Source: Bombyx mori (lineage: Eukaryota > Arthropoda > Insecta > Lepidoptera > Bombycidae). From it: DNA of 64,000 nucleotides. The notes under the pieces were generated by a model. That model saw only the letters and a list, made by a program, of their open reading frames with translations. It was not told the origin of the DNA and did not search any database. The stretch lies in NCBI RefSeq assembly GCF_030269925.1, contig NC_085133.1, positions 1,074,001-1,138,000 of the forward strand. The letters run 5' to 3'. The number at the start of each line of letters is the position of its first letter. Within the stretch, counting starts at the first letter, position 1. The position numbers were made by a program, and so were the translations under genes. This document shows, in pieces, positions 1 to 10,520 of the stretch.

Positions 1-77
1 CATTACTGCTTCACGGCAGAAATAGGCGGGGTGGTGGTACCAACCCGTGTGGACTCATAAGAAATCCTACCACCAGT
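1..77 (-). mobile_element. Bm1 SINE, body fragment cut by window edge
   Basis: Antisense Bm1 body: the conserved CATTACTGCTTCACGGCAGA stretch, then TACCACCAGT, which is the complement of the body start. Confidence 0.85.
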
Positions 78-340
78 GATTCCTTGAGATAATCCCCTCG
101 TTTTCATTTGAAAATCACAGTACTAACACAGAGAGCAGAATTCATCTGTACTACACGGGACTACTGTTTTTGTTATACCACGCACCATTAAAGCTCCACA
201 GTATTTCCTAAGATGTCGCTACCTAGACTCAATATTATGTGAGTAAGACTGTTTGTTTCGGAAGGATTAATTAGCTCACACCAGACAGAGACACAATGGC
301 GAAACAGGCGCGTGTGGGCTTAAAAGTTGTCTTTGAATCC

Positions 341-563
341 TAAATAAATAAATATTTACTAACAATCACGCCAAGTTAACTGGTCCCGTTATAAGTTCGT
401 AAAATATAAGATTTTTCTTATACACATACATATATTGAATATACATCCATAACCCTGGAAAAGACATTTATATTTATCATACAAATATCTTCCCTTGGCG
501 GGATTCGAACCCGCGACCCCCTTGTGTAGTGACCATGTCACTTACCACTACACCAGACGGACG
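341..563 (-). mobile_element. tRNA-derived SINE, second family (not Bm1)
   Basis: On the - strand it begins with a tRNA-like head holding an A box (TGGTGTAGTGG) and a B box (GGTTCGAATCC). A family-specific body follows, ending in TGATTGTTAGTAAATATTTA and short TTTA repeats. Four copies occur in the window, two per strand. It is not a functional tRNA gene: the head runs straight into the SINE body. Confidence 0.8.
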
Positions 564-637
564 TAATAGACTTATTATTGTACAGTAAACTCTCTACTGA
601 TCCTGTCTAGAAGCATTGTAGACTGTGTTTTATCCAG

Positions 638-790
638 GGTGACTCCGGTAGTCCTGCTATTATCAAAGGAAAGCTGGTTGGCATAGTGTCCTTCGGCGTC
701 GGCTGTGCAGTGAAGAACCAGCCAGGGGTTTATACCGACGTGCCTATCGCCAGAGCCTGGATACGATCAGTGACGGGTCTACCGCTTTGA
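638..790 (+). CDS. Trypsin-like serine protease, last exon (partial gene)
   Basis: This is the terminal exon of a chymotrypsin-fold (S1) protease; the rest of the gene lies left of the window. A pyrimidine-rich stretch ending in AG at 636-637 is the splice acceptor. The exon opens in frame with Gly-Asp-Ser-Gly-Ser-Pro, so its third residue is the catalytic serine (Ser195 in chymotrypsin numbering). It continues with SFGVGC (strand 214-220, Gly216 kept) and PGVYTDV (Gly226 kept), and ends at TGA 788-790 after 50 residues. The family norm is GDSGGP; here the second glycine is serine. The residue that sets P1 specificity (189) is in the missing upstream exon, so trypsin versus chymotrypsin specificity cannot be decided. 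Such enzymes are normally secreted digestive or haemolymph proteases; that role is inferred from the family. Family assignment is very secure. Confidence 0.93.
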   Translation, partial: GDSGSPAIIKGKLVGIVSFGVGCAVKNQPGVYTDVPIARAWIRSVTGLPL

Positions 791-794
791 AATC

Positions 795-800
795 AATAAA
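795..800 (+). promoter_or_regulatory. Poly(A) signal of the serine protease gene
   Basis: A canonical AATAAA starts five bases after the TGA stop of the protease exon, so the 3' UTR would be very short. Confidence 0.7.
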
Positions 801-924
801 AATATCGGAGGATGCCTTGAGTTTTAAATACACTGAATACTTAATCTATTTTTTTATGCTTGATGTCGATTTTTCAAATGTACTAAATAGCGGTTGTCTG
901 GATCTTATTTTTTTGTAATGCCCT

Positions 925-1015
925 TATAGGCAGACCAGCATACGGCCCACCTGATGGTGAGGGCTTACCGTCGCCCACGGACTTCAGCAATGCCTGGGGC
1001 AGAGCCAAACCTCTG
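925..1015 (-). mobile_element. 3' tail of the young LINE family
   Basis: Antisense copy of the last ~90 bp of the LINE seen complete at 39.7-43.4 kb: GGTAGGCAG, GTAACC and CAGGTGGGCCGTATG motifs in order, with diverged bases. Extreme 5' truncation, the usual outcome of target-primed reverse transcription. Confidence 0.8.
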
Positions 1016-1485
1016 CCTACCGTTACACCCAGAACCCTACCATTAATCAGAAGGTATTATTGCTTTGCGGTAAAATAGGTCTTACCTACCTGTGCTGGCT
1101 TACAATATGCCCTACAACCAATGGATTCTAATTGATGATCGTACTACGTTGGTGTAATACTTGTAGAAAGCTGCTACTCATTCCCGTGGTCACCTTTGAT
1201 GGCATCCACGGGAAGAGACGCTCCTTTAAGTGCACACCACTTACAGATGTCTCATTCTCTCACGTCGCAAGATAGATGGTATTCACGTGATGTGCATGAG
1301 CGGTATCTAATTAACGTCAGGCCATATTGTGCACTGGTGCAAAAAATCTTTGAAATCCGTATCCCATTATAATATTATGTTCTCTTTATATGTGCACTAG
1401 CTTTTAACTGTGACTTCACTCGTGTTAAAGCAGAAAAAAGTATGTCTTGGTGCGTGGTTATCTTTCTCGTTGAAATATTATGGCT
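1016..1485. other. No assignable feature
   Basis: Moderately AT-rich DNA between LINE remnants. I see no convincing exon, RNA or repeat. Confidence 0.5.
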
Positions 1486-2166
1486 ATGATAGGTATGATA
1501 GGTAGTGAAACTTGGTTTGTTCGCAAGGACTTGATCATAAAGCTTCAAGTGTTTGTGAATAAGTGCCTGCGTCAGATTTTGAAAATCTTTTGGCCTGAAA
1601 AGATCACTAACAAAGAGCTGTGGAGGATCACTAAGCAGACACCAATGGAGAAGGAGATCCTTACGCGGAAGTGGCATTGGATTGGTCACACTTTGAGAAA
1701 GCCCGATACCCACCTATCAAAGAGAGCACTGACCTGGAAAGTGTCTGGAAGACAATGGTGGATCCAGGGGGAGGGTCACGGGGGTCATGACCACCCCCTG
1801 AGCTGGGTCCAGGACTTAGGTGGACCACTAATTGAATATAATGATGTTATTTATATATTTTGTCACCATACAGATTTGATGTAACTTACCTTCAATATTT
1901 AATTAATTTAATATAATATAATAACTTTGTATAATGGCAAACGTTTGGGAACGAACGCATCTAAATTTGACTATGTGACCCCCTCCTGGCGACAAAGCTG
2001 GATCCGCCCTTGCTGGAAGAGAGGCTGCCCCAGAACAACTTGGCGTCGCTCGGTGGAGCAGGAGCTAGGGGTCTTGGGCATGACATGGGAGGAGCTAGAA
2101 CAGACTGCCCAAGACCGATATAAATGGAAAAATTTGATTCGAACCCTACACCCCAGCAGAGGGTAA
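1486..2166 (+). pseudogene. RTE-type LINE, C-terminal reverse-transcriptase remnant
   Basis: Two pieces of one reading frame resemble the C-terminal region of RTE-like LINE polyproteins. The first (1486-1752) carries FVNKCLRQILKIF, NKELWRIT and KWHWIGHTLRKP. The second (about 2013-2166) carries TTWRRS, EQELGVLGMTWEELEQTAQDR and ends LHPSRG-stop. The halves are separated by a 260-bp hAT MITE at 1753-2012, and removing it leaves them in different frames, so the copy had also acquired an indel. After the stop comes a short GATGATGAAT-type tail, as RTE elements have instead of poly(A). The endonuclease and RT catalytic core are missing. It is a dead fossil; the clade assignment rests on remembered family motifs. 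Confidence 0.75.
1753..2012. mobile_element. hAT-type MITE with 8-bp target duplication
   Basis: A 260-bp element with imperfect inverted termini (CAATGGTGGATCCAG at left; the complement of the right end reads CAAGGGCGGATCCAG). It is flanked by the perfect 8-bp duplication CTGGAAGA at 1745-1752 and 2013-2020. An 8-bp TSD and a CA..GGCGGATCCAG terminus are hAT hallmarks. No transposase is encoded, so it is non-autonomous. It interrupts the RTE remnant. Confidence 0.88.
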
Positions 2167-2167
2167 T

Positions 2168-2200
2168 AAGAAAGAATGATGATGAATGATGATGATAGGT
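2168..2200 (+). repeat. GATGAT-rich simple repeat, LINE tail
   Basis: Short ATGATG/AATGATGATGAT run directly after the RTE remnant stop, probably its 3' terminal repeat. Confidence 0.6.
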
Positions 2201-2363
2201 TCTCTAGCTATATCTGGAATAAATGTACACAAAATTTCATTATGGTTGATTGAGCGTCATAAGACGTGAAAGCGTAGTGAACAAACAGACTTTCGCATTT
2301 TAAATATAGATGGCATGGATTAGATTGTAAAGTTTCAAACGGACTGTGTGTTGTTCTTATAGT

Positions 2364-2554
2364 TCACGGGCCATCTGGTGTTAAGTGTTTACTGGAGCCC
2401 ATATACATCAACAGCGTATTATAACTGTTGCCACCTTAATGGTAGGCAGCGGATGCCCCACCCGACAAACCGAAACGCATTACTGCTTCACAGCAGAAAT
2501 AGGCAGGGTGGTAGTACCTACCCGAGTGGACTCACAAAGCATCCTACCACAAGT
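2364..2554 (-). mobile_element. Bm1 SINE, body and partial tail
   Basis: Diverged antisense copy from the CCATCTGGTGTTAAG tail to the ATCCTACCAC body start; it lacks the terminal A-run side and the tRNA head. Confidence 0.85.
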
Positions 2555-2697
2555 TAGGAAAAAAACAAGTCAAGAATATCACGCAGTTTTTATATTCCAC
2601 ATAATATTGGGTAAGTAAATACCTAATCCTATGGAATGCTTAATATGGATACATGATTTTTATTCCTTGGATAGTTTTGTCATTACACTTTTTTTAG

Positions 2698-2849
2698 CTG
2701 AAGACGGAAAAGAGCTCGCCGCCTATCTTTCGCAGAGTACAAAGCCCGCTGATATCTCTGGAATCCCGCCGAGCTTGACGCGTGAGGCGGAAGTCGTAAA
2801 GAAGAATGTCCCGAAATTTGCACGACTGTTTCGTGGAAGAAATGGATAA
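2698..2849 (+). CDS. Putative terminal exon, unrecognised protein
   Basis: A run of T ending in AG at 2696-2697 makes a strong splice acceptor. It is followed by 50 open codons to TAA at 2847-2849, with the first two bases completing a codon begun upstream (phase 1). The peptide begins after the split codon with EDGKELAAYLS and ends KKNVPKFARLFRGRNG, basic at the C terminus with a Lys-Lys pair. Base composition is clearly higher in GC than the flanks, with a codon-like pattern. I do not recognise the family. A dibasic site followed by a short basic tail could suit a secreted precursor, but this is speculation. No upstream exon was found between 800 and 2690, so the other exons may lie inside or beyond the protease locus. 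It could also be a relic. Confidence 0.45.
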
Positions 2850-2910
2850 GCTACCAGTGCCCGAGTAAATTATTATTCGGTTATGCCGAAATGGATGTTA
2901 TCACATGATA

Positions 2911-3196
2911 ACGGCCATCTGGCGTAGTGGTAAGTGACATGGTCACTACACAAGGGGATCGCGGGTTCGAATCCCGCCAAGGGAAGATATTTGTATGATA
3001 AATATAAAATGTCTTTTCCAGGGTCATGGATGTATCTTAAATATATTATTATGTATGTGTATAATAAAAATCTCACATTTATTTCCGTTATCTGGTACCT
3101 GTAACACAAGTTCTTTACGAACTTATCACGAGACCAGTTAACGTGGCGTGATTGTTAGTAAATATTTATATATTTATATATTTATATTTATATATG
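2911..3196 (+). mobile_element. tRNA-derived SINE, second family
   Basis: Same family as 341-563. Head with A box (TGGCGTAGTGG) and B box (GGTTCGAATCC), full body, and a 3' end of TATTTATA repeats to about 3195. Confidence 0.85.
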
Positions 3197-3471
3197 ACGA
3201 ACTTCGCGCTTCGCTGTGAAATCTTTAACGTGCTTTGATAGCATTGATTGATGGGATTCTATTCGTTATATGGCGATGGTGATTAAGCTTTGGCTTTGTC
3301 AAAAATTTCGTAGTAAATACATACGTATGACTTCCACGTCCAAGGAACGATGTAATAAACATGAAACATACATAATCTATACGGAAAGTTTAGGAACCAG
3401 TCTTGCGTACCTATAGAATATTTATTACATTTATAAAAGATGTAGGCATCAAATTACCAATCTGGACGACC

Positions 3472-3590
3472 TCATAGACACAGCCTACTGAGTTTCTCGC
3501 CGCATCTTCTCAGTGGGTCACGATTCCGATCCGGTGGGAGATTCAGCGAAGCAATGCTCGTGCTAAGGCTTCTGTTAGCAACCTACCAGT
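3472..3590 (+). mobile_element. Jockey-like LINE 3' UTR fragment
   Basis: Matches the 3' UTR seen at 23.45-23.64 kb and 61.7-61.9 kb (CTGAGTTTCTCGCCG, TCTTCTCAGTGGGTC, GATCCGGTGG, GTTAGCAAC in order). Truncated at both sides. Confidence 0.75.
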
Positions 3591-4113
3591 CTGCGTGGAA
3601 TAGCCCCTTAGGCTGCCAACGATTAGACACCAAAAAAGTGGACGACATCAATCAAGTTCTGATACGCACTTAACAGACGTGTACTGAAGCAATAAAATAA
3701 AGATGTCGTATACAAACTACAGTTAAAACCACTTGAACACAAGAACGACAAACCTCTGGCCCATATTTCAGAGCCTCGTTGTCATTTGACAACGCGCTCC
3801 TTTCATAAATAAAAAGAGAGACATCACGTTTTCCCCTTCCCTCCCCCTTACGTAAATAAATCATGGTCATGTTCCCGCGCATACAAAATAGTTGGCATTC
3901 GTTTTGAGGGGGCGAAAGCGCTCGAAAAACACTCGACTGGACCCGCCTTGAATTTAGATTTGCTGAGACGCGAGTCGTATACGTGAGGTTATTGTGGGCG
4001 GAAACGTTGCGTTACGGAAAAATCTCGACGGAGCTGCTTAACTTGGATTTTCATTATTTCTGTGCTGCAGCTGTGAAGCAAGGGAGGTAGGCAAACGTCA
4101 AAATCTCTTTTTT
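3591..4113. other. No assignable gene; GC-richer block near 3900-4090
   Basis: No repeat recognised. The 3900-4090 part is richer in CG dinucleotides than its surroundings (GCGCTCGAAAA, ACGCGAGTCG, GCGGAAACGTTGCG) and might be a conserved regulatory or exon-flanking segment. No reading frame supports coding. Confidence 0.35.
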
Positions 4114-4114
4114 C

Positions 4115-4311
4115 CTTTTTTTGCTTAGATGTGTGGACGAGCTCACAGCCCACCTGTTGTTAAGTGGTTACTGGAGTCCATAGACACTACAACGTAAATG
4201 CAAAAAAAAAGAGAGAAAATTTTGGTACCGGCCTGCGGGATTCGAACACCGGTGCATCGCTCAACACGAATGCACCGGACGTCTTATCCTTTAGGCCACG
4301 ACGACGACGAC
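4115..4311 (-). mobile_element. Bm1 SINE with internal deletion
   Basis: The antisense tail (GCTTAGATGTGTGGACGAGCTC to CAACGTAAATGC) joins an A-rich junction and then the tRNA-like head (TGCGGGATTCGAACACC to TTAGGCCACGACG). The ~230-bp middle is missing. The head carries an extra CGACGA repeat. Confidence 0.85.
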
Positions 4312-4604
4312 TTTTCTCACTCTATTTGATTGCCAGTTCTATTCAAACGCACATGAGGTAAAATATCCCAAGAAACATTCTCCCATGAAACGGTTTTGTC
4401 AATACAAAATATACAGTTTTTGTGTTGATAAGTAGTTGTTAAACTGTTACTTAAGTCCATAGACATGTCACATGCCACTACCCCCTTGAGATTGGAGGTC
4501 GAACCATCATACTGTGTTACAGCTGTTTCGCCTTTAAACCAGAAAGAATTATTATCACCAGCACTTAGAAAATATGAAAACTTATCACTGACACTAGAAA
4601 TTAC

Positions 4605-4765
4605 TGAGGGATTACTGGTGGCTCGGAGGCCTATCTAATTTCTGCAGGATAGGGCAAAGGCTCAGCTAGGTTGGGATTTGCTAACAGCTGCCCGAGCGCC
4701 TCCAAAGGAGACCTAACAACTCAAGAGCAGCTGTATCGCGAATCTACTACCGGATCGGAATCTTT
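4605..4765 (-). mobile_element. Jockey-like LINE 3' UTR, second subfamily
   Basis: The complement matches the fragment at 19640-19795: TTGAGTTGTTAGGTCTCC, CGCTCGGGCAG, GTTAGCAAATCCC, then CCACCAGTAA. Its ACTACCGGATCGGAATC is shared with the first Jockey subfamily. Confidence 0.65.
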
Positions 4766-5007
4766 TTTTAAATGCTTAGATGGATGAACGAGCTCACAGC
4801 CCACCCGGTGTTAAGTGGTTACTGGAGCCAATAGACATCTACAACGTAAATGCGCCACCCACCTTGAGATATAAGTTCTAAGGTCTCAAGTATAGTTACA
4901 ACGGCTGCCCTACCCTTCAAACCGAAACGCATTACTGCTTCACGGCAGAAATAGGCAGGGCAGTGGTACCTACCCGTGCGGACTCACAAGAGGTCCTACC
5001 ACCAGTA
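4763..5007 (-). mobile_element. Bm1 SINE, body and tail
   Basis: Complete antisense tail and body from the T-run to CCTACCACCAGT; no tRNA head. Confidence 0.9.
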
Positions 5008-5055
5008 AATCGCGACTCGCTGAGACGATCCGGCGAGAAACTCAGCGGACTGATG
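5008..5055 (-). mobile_element. Jockey-like LINE 3' UTR scrap
   Basis: CGACTCGCTGAGACGATCC and GGCGAGAAACTCAGCGG match the complement of the Jockey 3' UTR hairpin region. Confidence 0.5.
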
Positions 5056-5344
5056 CATGGTTTAAGTGTTGACTACATTCCTAGTCAAATTAAAAATATT
5101 AAACTACACAAGCGTTCCCGACTGATATTGTTTCCCGTATTATCCAAACCCTATTGGACGAGCCACAAAGGCGTCGAAGTCTGAATATGTGAATCGGTGA
5201 TTTTTGTAATACGTAAAATCAACTACAGATTGTCGCGATGTACGCGCCACGTGTTACATAATATATTGATTACGTGAATGTGAATTCAATTTTTTTTCTT
5301 TTTCCTTTGTTCTTCTGGTGTTAGTTTTTCAATTTGCAGTCCAT

Positions 5345-5460
5345 AGATTTTTTCGATAGGCAGCGGCTTGGCTTTGCCCATGGCATTACTGAAGTCAATG
5401 GGCGACGGTAACCACTCACCATCAGGTGGGCCGTATACTCGTCTGCCTACAAGAACAAAA
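5345..5460 (+). mobile_element. 3' tail of the young LINE family
   Basis: TAGGCAGCGGCTTGGCTTTG through CAGGTGGGCCGTATAC to an A-run; only the last ~110 bp of the LINE. Confidence 0.85.
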
Positions 5461-5935
5461 AAACCTTTTTTTAATTTGGGAAACTTTGTACTTTAGGCCC
5501 AGAAAAACCGTCACAATCATTGTCATAATTATTGACACGGATTTAAATATAGGGGCTATAGCACTATTGTCGTCGGTACCACTAGATATTATATTGTCTG
5601 TCTGTCTAAACATGATATACTTAGAAATTTTCATACAGTTTTCACGAATGCACTGAGTGATCTATGAGACTATGATAATTGCAGTTATCGGAGAGCTCAT
5701 ACCTTTTGAGAATTTTGCTAGCGTTCGAATTTTATGAAAACAATGCACTACGGATTTATTATTCTTAAAATTATCTATTAAATTTTATACAACTTTGCAC
5801 AAATCGTGGACATTATTAAAACTACTTATGACAATAAAAAAGGTGAGCTTAAACAATCAAAGTAACTTGGATTATGATTTATTAAATTTCAGTACCCATC
5901 TTTTATAATCAACGCATAGTAACGATTTTTTTTTC
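5461..5935. other. No assignable feature
   Basis: AT-rich spacer; open frames here have no recognisable motif. Confidence 0.5.
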
Positions 5936-5937
5936 CT

Positions 5938-6125
5938 TCCTAAGCTGAGTCTTGAGAGGCTATTTCAGCGAAACCTTAACTAGTAGGTGAGCTCACGGGG
6001 CACAAACCTGACGACGTTGCTAACACGAACCCTACCAAGAGCCGTGCTTCGTAGAATCTACCACCGGATCGGACACCCGACCCACTGAGAAGATCCGGCG
6101 AGAAACTAAGTGGGCTGTGTTAAGT
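5938..6125 (-). mobile_element. Jockey-like LINE 3' end
   Basis: Antisense 3' UTR: T-rich end, CCTAAGCTGAG, AGTAGGTGAGCTCACGGGGC, TTGCTAACACGAACCC, ACCACCGGATCGGA, GACCCACTGAGAAGATCC, GGCGAGAAACT. Confidence 0.8.
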
Positions 6126-6620
6126 AACGAAAAGATACAATATCGACAGAAGAAAAGAAATATTTAAATATTTAACTGTTACTTCGGTTTGCTATTTAAC
6201 TGCTGTTAAACATTTGTATTTTACAAGTCAATTATGAGTTGAGTTTTTTAGCGGAAATAATGGTTTAATACCCAACCGAAGTCAGGGCGAGTTCCTAGTC
6301 CTTCACATATTAAAAAAAACGCGATGACTAATTAAAAAAATGCAACGAGTCAGCGATAACGGGGAATACCTTTCTTCGTCTGCCGTTATTATTAAGGGGA
6401 AGCTTTTTAATTTAAGCAAGAAAGCCCAAGTCCTTGGGGAAATTCGCGGGAGCCTGGTGCAAGGTTTAATGTAGCGCGATTCGGAAGGAGATTTTTAATT
6501 TAGATGGATTCCGCTTTATGCATTCTTATTTTTTTATCTAAATTACTTTTTCATTGTTTAAAATGGAACGATGAACCCACTGATCCGGTGGTAAGTGATT
6601 AACGGAACCTTTTAATAAAT
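6126..6620. other. No assignable feature
   Basis: AT-rich, no open frame with recognisable content. Confidence 0.5.
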
Positions 6621-6860
6621 TTTTTTTTATGCGTAGATAGGTGAACGAGCTCACAGCCCACCTGGTGTTAAGTTACCGGAGCCCATAGACATTTACAACG
6701 TAAATGATGCCTGCCACCTTGAGATACAAGTTCTAAGGTCTCAGTATAGTTGCAACGGCTGTCCCGCCCTTCAAACCGAAACGCATTACTGCTTCACGGC
6801 AGAAATAGACACGGTGGTGGTACCTATTTGTGCGGACTCACAAAAGGTCCTACCACCAGT
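6621..6860 (-). mobile_element. Bm1 SINE, body and tail
   Basis: Antisense T-run to CCTACCACCAGT, with a short deletion in the tail (GTTAAGTTACCGG). Confidence 0.9.
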
Positions 6861-7288
6861 ATAAAGATGAGATATTTTGAATAGATAAATAAACGGCAAT
6901 TACAAAAATATTCAAATGGCCTCACTTTGAAATTTAACAGATTATTCAGAAGTTTCTGCGAAGATCAGTTAGTCGACGTCGGATTTCTTTTCAAGCTATT
7001 TATTAAACAGGATCTTTCGGGGGAGAGTTTAGAAAAATGATTTCATATATAACGGGGTAATACCCGATACACACGGCCATTACAGAAGCTTCAACTTCTG
7101 TTAACGACTTTACTCTTAGGGTTGTTTCACGTGTAAAATTTAATAAATAAAATATCACGGTTTTTCCTTTTTTCTTGTAGATTTTCTAAATCAAATGTTA
7201 TTATTCGGATAAGGTATGATGGAGTGGGCTGGTTCCATGGTGTTTTTAAAATGATGACGTTAGCGCCGCTGACGCCATTCTGTTAAGT

Positions 7289-7716
7289 ATTTTTTTATTG
7301 CTTAGGTGGGTGGACGAGCTGGTGTTAAATGGTTACTGGAGCCCATAGACATCCACAGCGTAAATGCGCCACCCACCTTGAGATATAAGTTCTAAGGTCT
7401 CAAGTATAGTTATAACGGCTACCCCACCCTTCAAACCGAAACGCATTACTGCTTCACGGTAGAAATAGATAGGGTGATGGTACCCACCCGCGCGGACTCA
7501 CAAGAGGTCCTATCACCAGTAATTAGGAAAACTATAATATTGCGGGCTTAATTTTTATTACACGATGCTATTCCTTCACTGTGGAAGTCAATCGTGAACA
7601 TTTGTTTAGTACGTATTTCATAAGAAAAATTGCTACCTGCCAGCGGGATTCGAACACCGGTGCATCGCTTCAACACGAACGCACCGGACGTCTTATCCTT
7701 TAGGCCACGACGACTT
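7289..7716 (-). mobile_element. Bm1 SINE, near full length
   Basis: Antisense tail (with ~20 bp missing after GACGAGCT), body, linker with GATGCTATTCCTTCAC, and the tRNA-like head with B-box complement GGGATTCGAAC and A-box complement CCTTTAGGCCA. Confidence 0.92.
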
Positions 7717-7976
7717 CATATTAAATAAATTAAAAATAGTAAAAGCGGAACCCCTAGCGATATTAAATCATGCGGTTTACTTTTAAAACACGCCACATTT
7801 ACGATGAATCAGGCAAATAGCTCGAAAAAAGGTGGCTCTGCTTGAAGCGCTCATCCAGGCGTGTTATGAGAAGAATGTTACTCCATTTGTATCCTCAAAG
7901 ACGCGCTTAGGAAATTGCTTTTCCACGTTAAATAAAATTGTATAATTAAAACTCTGATTTGGTTGGTTTGGAAACC

Positions 7977-8057
7977 TTTTTTTTTTATTTCTTAGATGGG
8001 TGGACGAGCTCACAGCCCAAAGCTCGTCCACACATCTAGGCAATTAAAAAAAAAAAA
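7977..8057. repeat. Palindrome made of two Bm1 3' tails
   Basis: A T-run plus antisense tail (CTTAGATGGGTGGACGAGCT) is followed immediately by a sense tail (AGCTCGTCCACACATCTAGG) plus A-run. The two SINE ends lie head to head with no body between them and could form a ~35-bp-stem cruciform. Confidence 0.85.
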
Positions 8058-10070
8058 GCCCTAAGTTTTGTGAGTAGTACAGGATTGTTCACGATTCTAC
8101 TAATTCTTCTCTGGATGATATCAATTTGCTTTTCTGAACTGAGCAGTTGAGGTAAATAAGATAAATAATAATAAGTAATAAATAACTACTAATTTAGCCA
8201 AATACATTTCTGACCTTCATTACGAACGCACTAACGCGGGTGCGATCTTCATTTTTAAATACCCTCAAAATTTAGTAATTGTTGAAACGGACCACCCATG
8301 TTGGCACTAAATGACGAGTGTCAGATGACTTGTCACACACACTCGCCGCGCGTTAACGTGAACTAATGACCCGGGACCTTCCGGTGTGGCCACTAAAAAA
8401 GAACTTACCTTTTTTCCTCATTAATTTTATGGAAATTGTTTTGCGGGTAGAAATATATTTTCGCCGAGCCTGCGCTAATTGTCATGTATTGTATTTTGTT
8501 TGCTTTAATAGTTGGATGGAAATTGTGAAAAGTGAAGATGCATACGTCTTTAGTATGTTTCACTTCGTTACTTTGTCATATTCAAAGCACTTTTATTATT
8601 ATATATACTTATATAATAGTATATTTATACAGTCTATATGTAGCAGTGTGTACGGTTGGGCGACGCGTCGCCATGCACGAGCGACTGTTCCTTAATATTA
8701 ATTTTTATATTTTTCCTTATGCCTCATGAATTTCCTGTCGTAAACTATCCTTTTATGCGTCTATACCTTTACAAATTAATATCAGCCTTCCTGCGTGTCT
8801 CATTTTTTTATAAGCATCTTTATTTCGCATCGCATTAAATGGAAATCTGAACTCATGACCCTCCTGCTGTTGACTTACCAGAACCCTAGACCGCTAAGTT
8901 AATGCCGTCACTCACCAGAAAGCTGAAGTAGATTGGTGGTATTCTCAGCTTCAAATTGAAACGGCTACTGGTTTAACCCATTATCCCAGCTTCTAGTCAG
9001 TGCTTATTTCTTTTAACGTCTTTTAGATGCGATTCTATGATTATTTTAGTCAATTTATTCTTCTTTTCTCGTAAGGTATATCGTTCAGTGCTATTTATTT
9101 ATTCGACAGTGATTAAATGTGATTCTAAAATGAAAACAGCATCCTGTTTAACATCCTTTTATGGGAAATGGTATCGCGTTTCTCGTGGCCCCGTGTACAA
9201 AGTTATTAATTGTATAAATGTCAGATGCGACATGTTTATTTTTTAAAGGACTGTCTGCTTCCTTTGTCATGCGCAAGTGGTCCTTAACGCTTGGTTGTAT
9301 TAAAAAAAAACGTACAAATTTTTTTATATTTTTTTTTGCGGCATTACTTTGTTGAATGAAACGAAAATAATGATTCACTCATGGCTAAGCCGAAGTCAAG
9401 TTCTCAATAACGAGATACAGGGTTCGCGATGCCTGGTATAATGTTTACCACTATGTTGTCTATATCAGGTATTGAGGTTATTACGATGGCCAGAATCTTT
9501 CACCTCATGCCTCAAAAACGGAAAAAAAAACCAGTAATTATTATCTTAGAATCCATTAAGCTCACCAAACGTTTGAAAGTTTCAGAAGTTTCATGTTGTG
9601 ACATCAAGGAGTTTCCTTGAAGGGAATTAATATTGTGACGTAAGCGTCGAGCCCGCGCCGCCGACTTGTAAACAATTATAATTAAAACACCTCACTTTAA
9701 TTAATTGCTTTGTCTCGAACGTTGATTAATTTGTTTTTAATACCTGCTACTTTTAGGAAGATTTTAGCGCAGTTTATATCCGCGACAGTAGGTTCAGTTT
9801 GAGTTGTCTTCCAAAACGCCGAGCACGACAAGAATTTCATTCAACATGCTATTAAACAATCGACAGCTTAAACAGTTTACAATAATAATCGATTTCCAGT
9901 TTGCAGAACATTAAATAAAAAAAGATATGTCTAAGATACATTAGCTATATTGACTAATGGATGAGACCTCGAATGTAAAGAGTGAGGAAAGCACGCTGAG
10001 GTTGAATTTTTATGGATCTACCATTATCCATCGTTAAAAGCGTATGGAAAACGTTTGCTTTTTTTTCTTT
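8058..10070. other. Unassigned 2-kb AT-rich stretch
   Basis: No repeat family recognised. Open frames at 8366-8838 and 9037-9620 show low-complexity, hydrophobic translations typical of AT-rich noncoding DNA. A perfect 14-bp palindrome GGCGACGCGTCGCC sits at 8659-8672. Confidence 0.4.
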
Positions 10071-10077
10071 TTCTTCT

Positions 10078-10382
10078 CCTACTTAAGCTGAGAGCCTTGA
10101 GAGGCTATATTAGCCTAACCTTAACTAGTAGGTGAGCTCACGGGGCTCAAATCTGACAACGTTGCTAACACGAACCGTAGCAAGAGCCGCCGCAGAATCT
10201 ACCACCGGATCGGAAAAGCGACCCACTGAGAAGATCCGGCGAAAAACTCAGTGGGCTGTGTCTGAGGGTTAATTTACTCGTCGAGCCCTTCGTCGCAAGT
10301 GACGGGTTCGACGAGAACGATGACCGGTGCTTGAGGTACCTAAAAGCACCGTTAGTGGATCGGGAGGACCCGAAATGACGTG
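10078..10382 (-). mobile_element. Jockey-like LINE 3' end with C-terminal coding scrap
   Basis: Antisense 3' UTR as at 5938-6125, continuing into the end of the reading frame (complement of ACGAGTAAATTAACC and of the Arg-rich C terminus seen at 23.4 kb, plus GTGCTTGAGGTACCTAAAAG). Confidence 0.8.
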
Positions 10383-10520
10383 AAACACTTGCATAATATA
10401 TGGATAGGCATTACTCGTAATGGAAGAATACCGTGTCATGAAAATTAATTTTTCATTAAAAATTAAACAAAAAAAGTAATGGGATTTTTAAAAGCTTAAT
10501 TTTGTAAAGTAGCAGTAAAA

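Noticed and set aside
480..563. tRNA genes (also at 2911, 45230, 59330 and in every Bm1 head)
   Set aside because: A and B boxes are present, but each tRNA-like head continues directly into a SINE body.
1375..1713. 112-codon - strand frame
   Set aside because: Antisense shadow of the RTE-type reverse transcriptase remnant on the + strand.
8659..8672. GGCGACGCGTCGCC palindrome as a regulatory operator
   Set aside because: Short perfect palindromes of this size can arise by chance and there is no associated gene or second copy in the window.
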